From: an uncultured Collinsella sp.
GTDB lineage: Bacteria > Actinomycetota > Coriobacteriia > Coriobacteriales > Coriobacteriaceae
DNA length: 19,712 bases
Direction: 5' to 3'
Assembly: GCA_902494945.1 (NCBI GenBank)
Contig: CABUVF010000021.1
Span: 1-19,712 of the forward strand
Below, in pieces: positions 7,296 through 14,793 of the stretch. Positions within the stretch are counted from its first letter, which is position 1; every line of letters begins with the position of its first letter. A program made the translations under genes and the position numbers. The notes under the pieces were generated by a model. The model ran no database searches, had not been told where the DNA came from, and worked only from the letters and a program-made list of their open reading frames with translations.

Positions 7296-8921
7296 ATGGA
7301 CGTCCATGCGGACGGCGATATTGCCGAGAACTTTTGGTGGCGGCGCACGACGCTGACGCGTCGCAGCCCTCTGTATGACGCCTGCGTATCGGCGGGGCTG
7401 CTGGTCGCGGCGACGATTGTGGGCGCGCTGCTCGACCATCCGGGTCTCGCGCCGAGCATCATGATCGTCTATGTGTTCGCCGTGCAGCTGTGCGCGTTCT
7501 TTACCTGGAGCCGCCTGTATTGCTTGCTGAGTTCGGCTGCCGCCGTGGCGCTCTACAACTTCCAGTTTGTCGACCCGCGCTACTCGCTGTCGTTTATCGA
7601 CCGCGTCTATCCTGGCATGTTCTTCATCATGTTTTCGGTCTCGCTCGTGTCGAGCTCGATTGCGTTGGCCCTGCGCCGTGCCTTGGCGCAGGCCGCCGCT
7701 AGCGACCGCCGCACGCAGATGGTGCTCGAGACCAACCGCATGCTGCAGCGCTGCGCCGATCAGCAGCAGATTGTCCATGCTATGGCAACGCAGCTGGCGC
7801 GTCTTTCGGGCTGTCCTGTCGTGTGGTACAGCGCCGACGCCGAGGGCGATGACCTGCTGCCGCGTGCGACATACACGGCCGTGGGCGATGTCGCGCCGGT
7901 GCATGAACTGGCGCCGCAGATGCCGCCGCGGCTCTCGGCGTCCGCCTATGTGGGAACGCCGCTCGATGCCACCTACGGCGGCTCGGCGTTCTACGGCATC
8001 TACCTGACCGTGCGCTCGGGCGACACCATGGTGCGCGCGGGCGATCCCGCCTCGGTGGTGGGCGTGCTGGCTATCGTTGCCGAGCCCGACGTGCTGACGC
8101 ACGAGGAGCGGACACTTGCCGATGCCATCGTGAGCGAAGGCGAGCTGGCACTCGATCGCGCTCGCGCCATGGAGGCCCGCGAGGAGGCGGCGGTGCTTGC
8201 CAAAAATGAGCAGCTGCGCGCCAATCTGCTGCGCTCCATCTCGCACGATCTGCGCACGCCGCTTACCAGTATTTCGGGTAATGCCGACGTGCTGCTCGAC
8301 CAGGGCTCGACCGGCACCGCGGTGCTCGATGCCCAGACGCGCCGCGGCCTGCTCCTGTCCATTCGCTCGGATGCGCTGTGGCTCAACGCCACCGTCGAGA
8401 ACCTGCTTGCCATCACCAAGCTCGAGGGCGGCGGCATGCATCTGTCGACAACGCTCGAGCTTATGGACGATATCGTCGAGGAGGCACTGCGCCATGTAAA
8501 TCCGGCCGTGCGCGAGCACGACCTTAAGGTGGTGGCGTGCGATGAGCCGGCGCTCGTCAACGTCGACGCGCGCCTGATGGTGCAGCTGGTGGTAAACCTG
8601 GTGAACAACGCCATCACCTATACGCCCGAGGGCTCGCATATCGTGATCTCGATTGACGTCGACGGCGGACGCGTAGCGTGCTCGGTTGCCGATGACGGGC
8701 CGGGCATCGCACCCGAGGACCGCGAGCGAATCTTTGAGTCGTTCTACACCGCCAACCACGGTCTTGCCGACAGCCATCGCAGCGTGGGCCTGGGTCTTTC
8801 GCTCTGCCGCTCCATTGCGTTGGCGCATGGCGGTAGCATAGAGGTTGCCGCGGCGGACCCGCACGGCTCGGTCTTTACGATTGAGCTTCCCGCCGCCGAT
8901 GTTTCGTTTGATAAGGAGTAG
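7296..8921 (+). CDS. kdpD: KdpD-like sensor histidine kinase lacking the N-terminal KdpD/Usp domains
   Basis: This is a membrane histidine kinase of 541 residues. The order is a short cytoplasmic N-terminus, four membrane helices (about residues 28-128, the DUF4118 sensor module of KdpD), a GAF-like region (about 150-300), a HisKA dimerisation helix with phospho-acceptor His317 in SISHDLRTPL, and an ATPase domain with the N box NLVNN (434-438), the G1 box DDGPGI (466-471) and the G2 box GLGLSLC (about 498-504). Classical KdpD has about 900 residues; the missing part is the N-terminal KdpD and universal-stress-protein domains, which in E. coli and S. aureus bind regulators including c-di-AMP. 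A GAGAGGGG tract precedes the ATG. The Shine-Dalgarno site for the response regulator overlaps its end. It likely responds to potassium or turgor. Confidence 0.87.
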   Translation: MDVHADGDIAENFWWRRTTLTRRSPLYDACVSAGLLVAATIVGALLDHPGLAPSIMIVYVFAVQLCAFFTWSRLYCLLSSAAAVALYNFQFVDPRYSLSFIDRVYPGMFFIMFSVSLVSSSIALALRRALAQAAASDRRTQMVLETNRMLQRCADQQQIVHAMATQLARLSGCPVVWYSADAEGDDLLPRATYTAVGDVAPVHELAPQMPPRLSASAYVGTPLDATYGGSAFYGIYLTVRSGDTMVRAGDPASVVGVLAIVAEPDVLTHEERTLADAIVSEGELALDRARAMEAREEAAVLAKNEQLRANLLRSISHDLRTPLTSISGNADVLLDQGSTGTAVLDAQTRRGLLLSIRSDALWLNATVENLLAITKLEGGGMHLSTTLELMDDIVEEALRHVNPAVREHDLKVVACDEPALVNVDARLMVQLVVNLVNNAITYTPEGSHIVISIDVDGGRVACSVADDGPGIAPEDRERIFESFYTANHGLADSHRSVGLGLSLCRSIALAHGGSIEVAAADPHGSVFTIELPAADVSFDKE

Positions 8922-8925
8922 CGCT

Positions 8926-9639
8926 GTGCCGAACTCTGCCGTAAAACCGCTCATCTTGGTCGTTGAGGACGATCCCGCCGTCCGCAATCTTATCGTCGCC
9001 GCGCTCGAGGCGCACGGCTTGCGCCATATGGCTGTGGAGACCGCCCATGCCGCCATCGCCGCCGCCTCATCGCAGGCGCCGAGCATTGTGCTGCTCGATC
9101 TGGGCCTGCCCGATATGGACGGCGTCAAGGTGGTGGAGTCGGTGCGTGCATGGTCGGGCATGCCGATCATCGTGGTCTCGGCGCGCAGCGAGGACGCGGA
9201 CAAGATTCGCGCGCTCGATGCCGGCGCCGACGACTACCTGACCAAGCCGTTTTCGGTCGAGGAGCTGCTCGCGCGTATTCGCACCACCCTCCGCCGCCTT
9301 TCGTATGCGCAAACGGGCGGTGTTGCCTCCGAGGGCTCGTTCGATACCGGCGAGCTGCATATCGACTTTGATGCCGGCATCGCCACGATGGATGGCGAGG
9401 AACTGCATCTGACGCCGATCGAGTACAAGCTCTTGTGCCTGCTGGCGCACAACGCCGACAAGGTGCTGACGCACCAATATATCCTGCACGAGATTTGGGG
9501 CACGGCGACTAAGAGCGACCTGGCGAGCCTGCGTGTCTTTATGGGCACGTTGCGTAAGAAGATCGAGTCCGACCCCGCGCATCCGCGCTATATCCAAACG
9601 CACGTGGGTATCGGTTACCGATTGGTCACCCAGGGATAG
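8926..9639 (+). CDS. kdpE: KdpE-like OmpR-family response regulator
   Basis: This 237-residue DNA-binding regulator is phosphorylated by the upstream kinase. The receiver domain shows acidic residues EDD at 14-16, phospho-acceptor Asp58 in LLDLGLPDMDG, Ser85 in VVSARSED and Lys107 in DYLTKPFS. The C-terminal winged helix starts with LTPIEYKLL and ends with THVGIGYRLV. The run VSARSEDADKIRALDAGADD closely follows E. coli KdpE. The start is GTG at 8926, with AAGGAG 7 bases upstream lying in the kdpD stop region; the frame is open further upstream, but that part overlaps kdpD and has no binding site. Its usual target, kdpFABC, is not in the window; the nearby kup unit is a plausible alternative. 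Confidence 0.92.
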   Translation: MPNSAVKPLILVVEDDPAVRNLIVAALEAHGLRHMAVETAHAAIAAASSQAPSIVLLDLGLPDMDGVKVVESVRAWSGMPIIVVSARSEDADKIRALDAGADDYLTKPFSVEELLARIRTTLRRLSYAQTGGVASEGSFDTGELHIDFDAGIATMDGEELHLTPIEYKLLCLLAHNADKVLTHQYILHEIWGTATKSDLASLRVFMGTLRKKIESDPAHPRYIQTHVGIGYRLVTQG

Positions 9640-9662
9640 GTCGGCGCCACCATCCCACTATG

Positions 9663-9729
9663 AGTTGCGGTGGAATACGGTCTATATTTGCCCAATTCCA
9701 GGCAAAACGGTCCGTATTCCACCGCAACT
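9663..9729. terminator. Long bidirectional hairpin between convergent kdpE and rlmKL
   Basis: AGTTGCGGTGGAATACGG (9663-9680) pairs perfectly over 18 bp with 9712-9729, and TTTGCC/GGCAAA pair inside it. It fills most of the 93-base gap between two converging genes, so it probably ends transcription from both sides. The stem is longer than usual for a terminator, and the T-run after it is interrupted, so it may be an intergenic palindromic repeat used as a terminator. Confidence 0.65.
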
Positions 9730-9732
9730 TTG

Positions 9733-12300
9733 TTATTTGCCCTTGGGCTTGCTGGCGTAGAACTTCTTCTTTTTGGGCTTGCCGGCGGGGGAGGGCTTGC
9801 CGTCGCCGCGCGGCCCTCGGTCGCCGGCCTGCGCGTGCGCGGGCGCTGCTGCACGAGGCTTACGGGCTTCGGGGCTGCGCAGCTCCTCGGTTCGCTCGGC
9901 AATCTCCTCGGCGCTAAAGCCGACCTCGGCCATGGCGTCCTCGATGGGCAGGCGGCGCACGATATAGCAATGGTGCACCTTCTGGTTGCGTGCGAAATCC
10001 TCGGGGATGGTCTGCGTCGTAATGTCCTCCAGCACGACGCCTGCGCGCGCAAGCTTGCGCGTTTCGGGGCGGAAGCCGCGCAGGTTGCAGCTAAAGATGG
10101 CATGGCCGCCCTGCGCGAGCAGGCGCGATACGCCAGCCAAAAGCTCAACATGGTCGCGCTGGACATCCCAGGTGCGGCGGCCCATCTTGGACGAGTTCGA
10201 GAACGTGGGCGGGTCGACAAAGATCAGGTCCCAGCGGTTGCGCGTCTGGCGCTGGTCGCGAATCCAGGCGAGCACGTCGTCGCGCACAAAATGATGCTGA
10301 GGCCCCACAAAGCCGTTCTGGCGCATGTTGCGCTCGGCCCAGTCCAGATAGGTATTGGAGAGGTCGACCGTCACGGTCTCCTCGACGCCGCCATCGGCCG
10401 CGTAGCAGGTGGCAGTGCCGGTGTAGGCAAACAGATTGAGGAAGCGGCGCGCCTGCTTGGCGTGCTCGCGCACCAGGTTGCGGGTGACGCGGTGGTCCAA
10501 GAAGATGCCGACGTCCAGGTAGTCGTCAAAGTTGACGGCAAAGGTGAGGCCGCCCTCTTCGATGAGCGGCAGGCGACGACGCGCGATATTGGCGCGCTCA
10601 CCCGAGCCGCCCTTGCCGGCGCCCTGCTTGCCGTACTGCGAGCCGCCGCGCGAACGCATGCGGGCCTTGGCGTGCACATGCTCGGCGGGAACATCTAGGA
10701 TGCGCGGCGCGATGGCCAGAATGTCGAGCATACGGGCCTGGGCCAGTGCGGGGTCGATGGTCTTGGGCGCGGCGTATTCGGCGATGACGAGCCAGCGGCC
10801 CGGCGTCTGCGGGCAACCCTCGTACAGGTCGATAGCGGCGGAGTAGTCGGGCAGGTCGGCATCGTAGACGCGGTAGCAGCTCACGCCCTCGCGCCTGGCC
10901 CACTTGCGGCGCAGACGGGCATTCTTGCGCAGGCGGTTGGCGAACTGCTCGGACTCGGGGATGAGCACGGGCAGCGGCTTGCCGTCGCCCAGGTCGAGCA
11001 TGGCGGCAGGCTCGGGCATGGCGGAAGCGGCGGCTTCATCGTTGACTTCGTTGGCATCCGCAGCCTCGGCCTCGGCATCCGCACTGGTCGCAGCCTCAAA
11101 CGCTGCGGCGGCGTGGTCGAGCGAAGGCCAGACTTCGACGGTCGCCTCTTCGTTGTTGGGCATGACGGCGATCGAGCGCTCGGGCTCGGTGTGGAGCGCG
11201 CGGGCCAGCAATCCGTCGCGGGTGAGCGCGGCGACCGGCGCCGCGGCAAGCTCGGGCGCGCGGCGCAACTCGCCGATGAGCGTCATGGTGTCATGCATGA
11301 GCGAAAGCGGTGTCTCGTTCGTATCCGCGACCACGGCGGCGCCGGCGACAGCGCCCGCGTGGTCCAGTACGGTGGCGGACTTGGCGGCGCAAAAATCGAC
11401 AAAGCGCTTGTAGCCGGCACATTTAACCATGCGCTCAGCGGTCTTGCGGGCGGCGGGGTCAACATCCACGGCCACGATGCGCGCCTGGCGCTCGCGCGCT
11501 GCCGCCTCGCGCCCGCGCGCCTCGGCAAGCAGCTGCTCCCACAGGGCGGCATCGTGCAGCTGCCAGCCCTCAAAGCCCCAGCGCTCGCGTGCGACGCCCG
11601 GGGCGCGGTCGGTCAGAATGTTCACGGCCTCCAGCAGCAGGCCGCCGCCGGCGCACGAGGCATCGATCAGCGTGGGAAGGGCTTCGTTCTCGTAATCGTC
11701 GGCCGTCAGCTCGCGCTCGCATAGTGCGGTCCAGCCGACCTGCGCCAGCACCAGGGCGGCGTAGTCGGGGCGCAACACGTGTGCGCCCTCGCCGGCACGA
11801 GTCGCAGCGGGCGGCAGGCGTTTGAACAGCGGGTCGCCCGAAAGGTCTAGGCTTATGCTCGCGCGGCGCTGGCGCAGCGAAAGCAGTAGGTGAACATCGG
11901 GGTCGGCGGCATCGACATCGGCGCGACGTCCCGTGGTCTCGGCCAGGCGGTCGCACAGCGCGTCTTTGGCACGCAGGGCCGAGAAGCGCGTGTTGCGCAA
12001 CTGCTCGGTCACGCCGCGGGCGGTAATGGCGATGGTGGCGCCGGGGCGGACGATGCTCTCCCAGGCGATGTCGTAAACGCTATCGTACAGTTCATCGGCA
12101 TCCTGCGCCTCAAAGCGCCCGAGCACCACAAACACGCGGCTGGCCAGGCGCGACCACAGGCAGGCGCGGTAGCCTTCTTCGAGCTCGCCCTCAAATGTAG
12201 CGCGGCCCTTCAGGCGGCGGACATGCGAAAGCCCGAGGCGTTTAAGCTCATCGGCGAGTGCGGACTCAAAGCCCTCGGGGCAGCTTGCGTAAAATTCCAT
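9733..12300 (-). CDS. rlmKL: RlmKL-type fused 23S rRNA methyltransferase, RlmL half apparently degenerate
   Basis: In E. coli the fused enzyme makes m2G2445 (RlmL half) and m7G2069 (RlmK half) in 23S rRNA. Here residue 1 is at 12300, where MEFYASCPEGFE aligns with the E. coli N-terminus and GAGAGG lies before the ATG; an ATG at 12354 lies upstream of a TATAAT box and is unlikely. A THUMP-like RNA-binding region (about 40-155) is followed by the RlmL module, in which the SAM motif DPMCGSGT reads DASCAGGG (213-220) and the catalytic NPPYG is replaced by DTNETPL (326-332). An Ala/Glu-rich linker (about 405-435) leads to a well-kept RlmK module: NRLRKNARLRRKWARREG, NLFAYTGTATCYA (622-634) and DPPTFSNSSKM (696-706). 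A basic, Pro/Lys-rich tail of about 70 residues ends the 855-residue protein. Confidence 0.9.
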   Translation of the reverse strand: MEFYASCPEGFESALADELKRLGLSHVRRLKGRATFEGELEEGYRACLWSRLASRVFVVLGRFEAQDADELYDSVYDIAWESIVRPGATIAITARGVTEQLRNTRFSALRAKDALCDRLAETTGRRADVDAADPDVHLLLSLRQRRASISLDLSGDPLFKRLPPAATRAGEGAHVLRPDYAALVLAQVGWTALCERELTADDYENEALPTLIDASCAGGGLLLEAVNILTDRAPGVARERWGFEGWQLHDAALWEQLLAEARGREAAARERQARIVAVDVDPAARKTAERMVKCAGYKRFVDFCAAKSATVLDHAGAVAGAAVVADTNETPLSLMHDTMTLIGELRRAPELAAAPVAALTRDGLLARALHTEPERSIAVMPNNEEATVEVWPSLDHAAAAFEAATSADAEAEAADANEVNDEAAASAMPEPAAMLDLGDGKPLPVLIPESEQFANRLRKNARLRRKWARREGVSCYRVYDADLPDYSAAIDLYEGCPQTPGRWLVIAEYAAPKTIDPALAQARMLDILAIAPRILDVPAEHVHAKARMRSRGGSQYGKQGAGKGGSGERANIARRRLPLIEEGGLTFAVNFDDYLDVGIFLDHRVTRNLVREHAKQARRFLNLFAYTGTATCYAADGGVEETVTVDLSNTYLDWAERNMRQNGFVGPQHHFVRDDVLAWIRDQRQTRNRWDLIFVDPPTFSNSSKMGRRTWDVQRDHVELLAGVSRLLAQGGHAIFSCNLRGFRPETRKLARAGVVLEDITTQTIPEDFARNQKVHHCYIVRRLPIEDAMAEVGFSAEEIAERTEELRSPEARKPRAAAPAHAQAGDRGPRGDGKPSPAGKPKKKKFYASKPKGK

Positions 12301-12327
12301 GGGTGACCTCTCTGGTTGCGTCGCTCC

Positions 12328-12333
12328 ATTATA
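12328..12333 (-). promoter_or_regulatory. Candidate -10 box of the rlmKL promoter
   Basis: The minus strand carries TATAAT here, 27 bases before the ATG at 12300, which leaves a short leader containing the Shine-Dalgarno sequence GAGAGG. This supports the ATG at 12300 over the one at 12354. No clear -35 box is seen at the expected 17-base spacing. Confidence 0.5.
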
Positions 12334-12374
12334 TATGGATGCTTCGTTTGCCATCGCCCTCGAAAGGAACCCAT

Positions 12375-12479
12375 ATGATTGATGCGCGCTCCTTGATTCC
12401 CATTTTCATTGCAACAGCCTCAGGACTCGGGGCCTCGCACAGGCTCCCGCCGCCTTACAGAACTGAAAGCTGGGCGTAG
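12375..12479 (+). pseudogene. Possible 34-codon gene remnant
   Basis: An ATG with AAAGGA 8 bases upstream opens a short frame that starts like a membrane or signal helix (SLIPIFIATASGLGA) and then stops at 12479 after a Pro/Arg-rich end. It looks like the start of a gene whose remainder is gone, at the point where the rlmKL side meets the sugar locus. The evidence is thin, and it could be a chance frame. Between 12480 and 12550 I see nothing else recognisable. Confidence 0.25.
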
Positions 12480-12550
12480 GGCAAATCCATGGCACGTGAC
12501 CTGCGATTGCTCGGCCATAGATGGCGTAATCGAGGCCAAGGGAGGGCATC

Positions 12551-12700
12551 ATGTGCGAGGGAAACGAGAGCTGGTTCTGGCACGCGAACGACATGGTGGT
12601 GGCGGGCGACATGAGCCTCGTGGTCCGCGTCCTGTGGGTCGCGCTCATCGTAGGCATCGGCGTCGCGACGATGGCCACGCTCTGGATCGTCACGAGGTAG
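12551..12700 (+). CDS. 49-residue single-helix membrane protein
   Basis: This short frame has a strong ribosome binding site: GGGAGG ends 5 bases before the ATG. The N-terminal 20 residues are mixed and acidic with a W-F-W-H cluster (MCEGNESWFWHANDMVVAGD). The rest is one membrane helix, VLWVALIVGIGVATMATLWIV, ending in TR. The design (short polar head, one helix, basic end) is typical of bacterial small membrane proteins. It lies alone between rlmKL (divergent) and the HAD gene (convergent). I do not recognise a family and propose no function. Confidence 0.6.
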   Translation: MCEGNESWFWHANDMVVAGDMSLVVRVLWVALIVGIGVATMATLWIVTR

Positions 12701-12752
12701 CGCGCCACGAACGGATGACGAGGCACGCGGCGCATGCCACGCTGGCGGAACC

Positions 12753-13580
12753 CTAGCCTCGCTGCTGGACAATCTGTTCGATGAGCTTCGCGACGGAGTC
12801 CTCGGCTGCGTCCCCGATCAGGTGATGGGCCGCGGCCTTCGCCTCTGGCATCGCGCCCGCGACTGCGTAGGAGTTCGGCACCTTTTCGAGGAGCGTCACG
12901 TCGTTTTCCGAGTCTCCGATAAAAGCGACCTCGTCCAGCGTGACCCCAAGGCTGCCGAGAAGCGCGTCGAGTCCGTTTACCTTGCTCCAGCCAGCCGGAA
13001 CAACATCGAGGAAGAATGGGACGGGCGAGGGGAAATCAAGCTCTGGGCAGGCTTCCTTGCATCGACTCCGAACGACTTCCGTCGGGGCGGAGCTGACGTT
13101 GACGAAGATGCCGGCGGTGATGACGTCACGGTTCGTGGGCACGTCTCCGAGCGCCATGTCTCTTCCGGAGTCCTTAACGATTTCCAGGGCGAATTCGTCG
13201 CCAGGCTCGACGGCGCAGAGGAACTGCTCGCAGCGTTTGCCTGTCTCATCGACATCGGCGACTAGCCAGAGTGACGTCCCCGCGTAGGGGCGTACGGCGC
13301 TATCGAGCTTGACGAGGGCCTCCGTCGAGAGCGTCTTTTTGAACACGAGTTCGCCGCTGGAGAAGACCTTCTTTCCGTTGGCCATGATGCCGGTCGAGAA
13401 ACAGCGCGCGTCGCCGTCAAAGGCATCGGCCAGGTCGGCGTAGTCGCGGCCGCTTGCGGGGCCGAACGCGATGCCCGCATCAAGCGCCGAAAGAATCGCG
13501 CTGTGCGTGCGCTCCGATACGACCCTTGAGCCAAACGGCAGCAGGGTCCCGTCCATGTCTGCGAGGATGAGCTTTATCAA
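12753..13580 (-). CDS. Cof-type HAD-superfamily phosphatase
   Basis: This is a 275-residue HAD IIB hydrolase that most likely removes phosphate from sugar phosphates or similar small molecules in the cytoplasm. All four HAD motifs are present: nucleophile Asp8 and Asp10 in ADMDGTLL, Ser43 in ASGRD, Lys200 in WSKVNGL, and GDSENDV (222-228). The C2-type cap lies between motifs II and III. The start is TTG at 13580, supported by GGGAGG 5 bases upstream; no nearby ATG fits. It follows the RpiR gene by about 50 bases on the same strand, so the two are probably one operon facing away from the PTS genes. It may dephosphorylate excess sugar phosphate from this pathway. Confidence 0.88.
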   Translation of the reverse strand: MIKLILADMDGTLLPFGSRVVSERTHSAILSALDAGIAFGPASGRDYADLADAFDGDARCFSTGIMANGKKVFSSGELVFKKTLSTEALVKLDSAVRPYAGTSLWLVADVDETGKRCEQFLCAVEPGDEFALEIVKDSGRDMALGDVPTNRDVITAGIFVNVSSAPTEVVRSRCKEACPELDFPSPVPFFLDVVPAGWSKVNGLDALLGSLGVTLDEVAFIGDSENDVTLLEKVPNSYAVAGAMPEAKAAAHHLIGDAAEDSVAKLIEQIVQQRG

Positions 13581-13629
13581 GGGGTCCTCCCGTTTCGGTC
13601 TGGGCGTCGGTGCGCCGGTGTGCGTCGTC

Positions 13630-14493
13630 CTAGCTGTATTGCCTGTCTCCCAAGAGATTCTTCGAGATGATCCTGTTAAACTCTACCGGGTCATCCCAGC
13701 AAGAGGTCAGGAAGAGGAACAGCAGCTCGATGACGAAGTTGATCGAGCTGTGCGAGAAGGCGACCTCGGTTCCGGTGATGGCCTGATCTCGCGAGATGGC
13801 TCGGATGATATACGTGGCACGCTTCGCGAGCGGCGTATCTGGGTTGTCTGTGATCATGATGATGGGGGTGTTCGAATCCTCGGCAGAGTCGAATATGTTG
13901 ACGAGGCGCTTCGAGTATCCGGACGTCGAAATGACGAGCAGGATGTCATTCTCCTTGAGGCTGGTTGCGGCGGAGACCATGGCATCGGTGGTACTGGGGC
14001 AAAACGCCCTGACTCCAACCTGTGAGAGCTTGAACGCCGCGTTTACGCCCATGCTAATCGAGTTGCCGACGCCCGCAATCAGGACGAGGTTGGCGTTGTG
14101 GAGCAGATTGACGACTGCCGAAAAGTCATCGGAGTCAATGAGCGAGGCGGTTTGGGAGAGCTCCTTGACCTTGTGAGACAGGACGTACTTAATGGAGCCC
14201 TCGACGTCGTCCAGAGTAACCTTGCCGCCCGTGGCCTTTTCCTCGCCGGAGGCCCTGCTGATGGATATGCCGAGCGCCAGACGCATGTCCGAATAGGTTC
14301 GGTAGTCAAGCGTCCTTGCGAACCTCGAAACAGACGCCGGTGACGTACCGGTTCCTGCGGCGAGTTCGCGGACGGTCATCGTTACGACGTCCGACGGGTG
14401 GTCGAGCACATACGTTGCGATTGCCTTCTCCGAGGGGGATAGGCTGTTCATGACCGCGCAGATGTGGCTGAGCACATCCCCTGTCTTATCCAT
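13630..14493 (-). CDS. RpiR/MurR-family transcriptional regulator (HTH + SIS)
   Basis: This 287-residue regulator has an N-terminal RpiR-type helix-turn-helix (about residues 1-77, with recognition segment TSPASVSRFARTL at 50-62). A SIS sugar-phosphate-binding domain follows (about 130-260) with IAGVGNSISMG and the typical VISTSGYSKRLVNI strand-loop. Regulators of this kind sense phosphosugars and control adjacent sugar genes. AAGGAG lies 5 bases before the ATG. The gene is transcribed away from the MFS/aldolase/PTS genes across a 300-base region that holds GTGAAA/TTTCAC inverted sites, so it probably regulates both directions. The effector is unknown, but is likely the phosphorylated sugar made by the PTS. 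Confidence 0.92.
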   Translation of the reverse strand: MDKTGDVLSHICAVMNSLSPSEKAIATYVLDHPSDVVTMTVRELAAGTGTSPASVSRFARTLDYRTYSDMRLALGISISRASGEEKATGGKVTLDDVEGSIKYVLSHKVKELSQTASLIDSDDFSAVVNLLHNANLVLIAGVGNSISMGVNAAFKLSQVGVRAFCPSTTDAMVSAATSLKENDILLVISTSGYSKRLVNIFDSAEDSNTPIIMITDNPDTPLAKRATYIIRAISRDQAITGTEVAFSHSSINFVIELLFLFLTSCWDDPVEFNRIISKNLLGDRQYS

Positions 14494-14539
14494 GGTTACT
14501 CCTTGGCCCTAGTTTGCTTCGTATCTTAGGTCAAGAGAG

Positions 14540-14730
14540 GTGAAAATAAAGCAAAATGTTTCATAAGCGGTGAAATAGCGTTTCACCGCTGATTTCCTAC
14601 CGTTCACGGTAAATCGGTGCTTCCCCGGCGCAATCTCATCTTGAGCTGCTATCTTATGAGCCGTGAAACAACGGCACGAAAACGATAAAACAACAGAACA
14701 TTGTTCCAACGCCTCACAACTTTGTTTCAC
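14540..14730. promoter_or_regulatory. Operator region with GTGAAA/TTTCAC inverted sites between rpiR and the MFS gene
   Basis: The 300-base divergent region (14494-14793) holds six copies of one half-site. A perfect 10-bp inverted repeat with a 5-base spacer, AGCGGTGAAA at 14566-14575 and TTTCACCGCT at 14581-14590, is the clearest operator. A weaker pair is GTGAAA at 14540 with TTTCAT at 14559. A distant pair, GTGAAACAA at 14663-14671 and TTGTTTCAC at 14722-14730, flanks a small palindrome GAACATTGTTC (14696-14706). The first four half-sites lie near rpiR and the last two near the MFS gene, which suggests autoregulation plus control of the sugar genes, perhaps with looping. The RpiR protein as binder is inferred. 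Confidence 0.6.
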
Positions 14731-14793
14731 GCTAGATGGCGAATCACTTCGAAGCCCAGACAGGCACCCGGCGAGCAAGAAGGGAGAAGCACG

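Noticed and set aside
7179..9203. A 674-codon open frame antisense to kdpD and the start of kdpE
   Set aside because: It is the same codon-bias shadow. The plus strand has all kinase and receiver motifs, and the antisense product has low complexity.
12301..12354. An N-terminal extension of RlmKL starting at the ATG at 12354
   Set aside because: The ATG lies upstream of a TATAAT box, has a poor ribosome binding site and adds 18 residues not found in the family; the ATG at 12300 matches the E. coli N-terminus.
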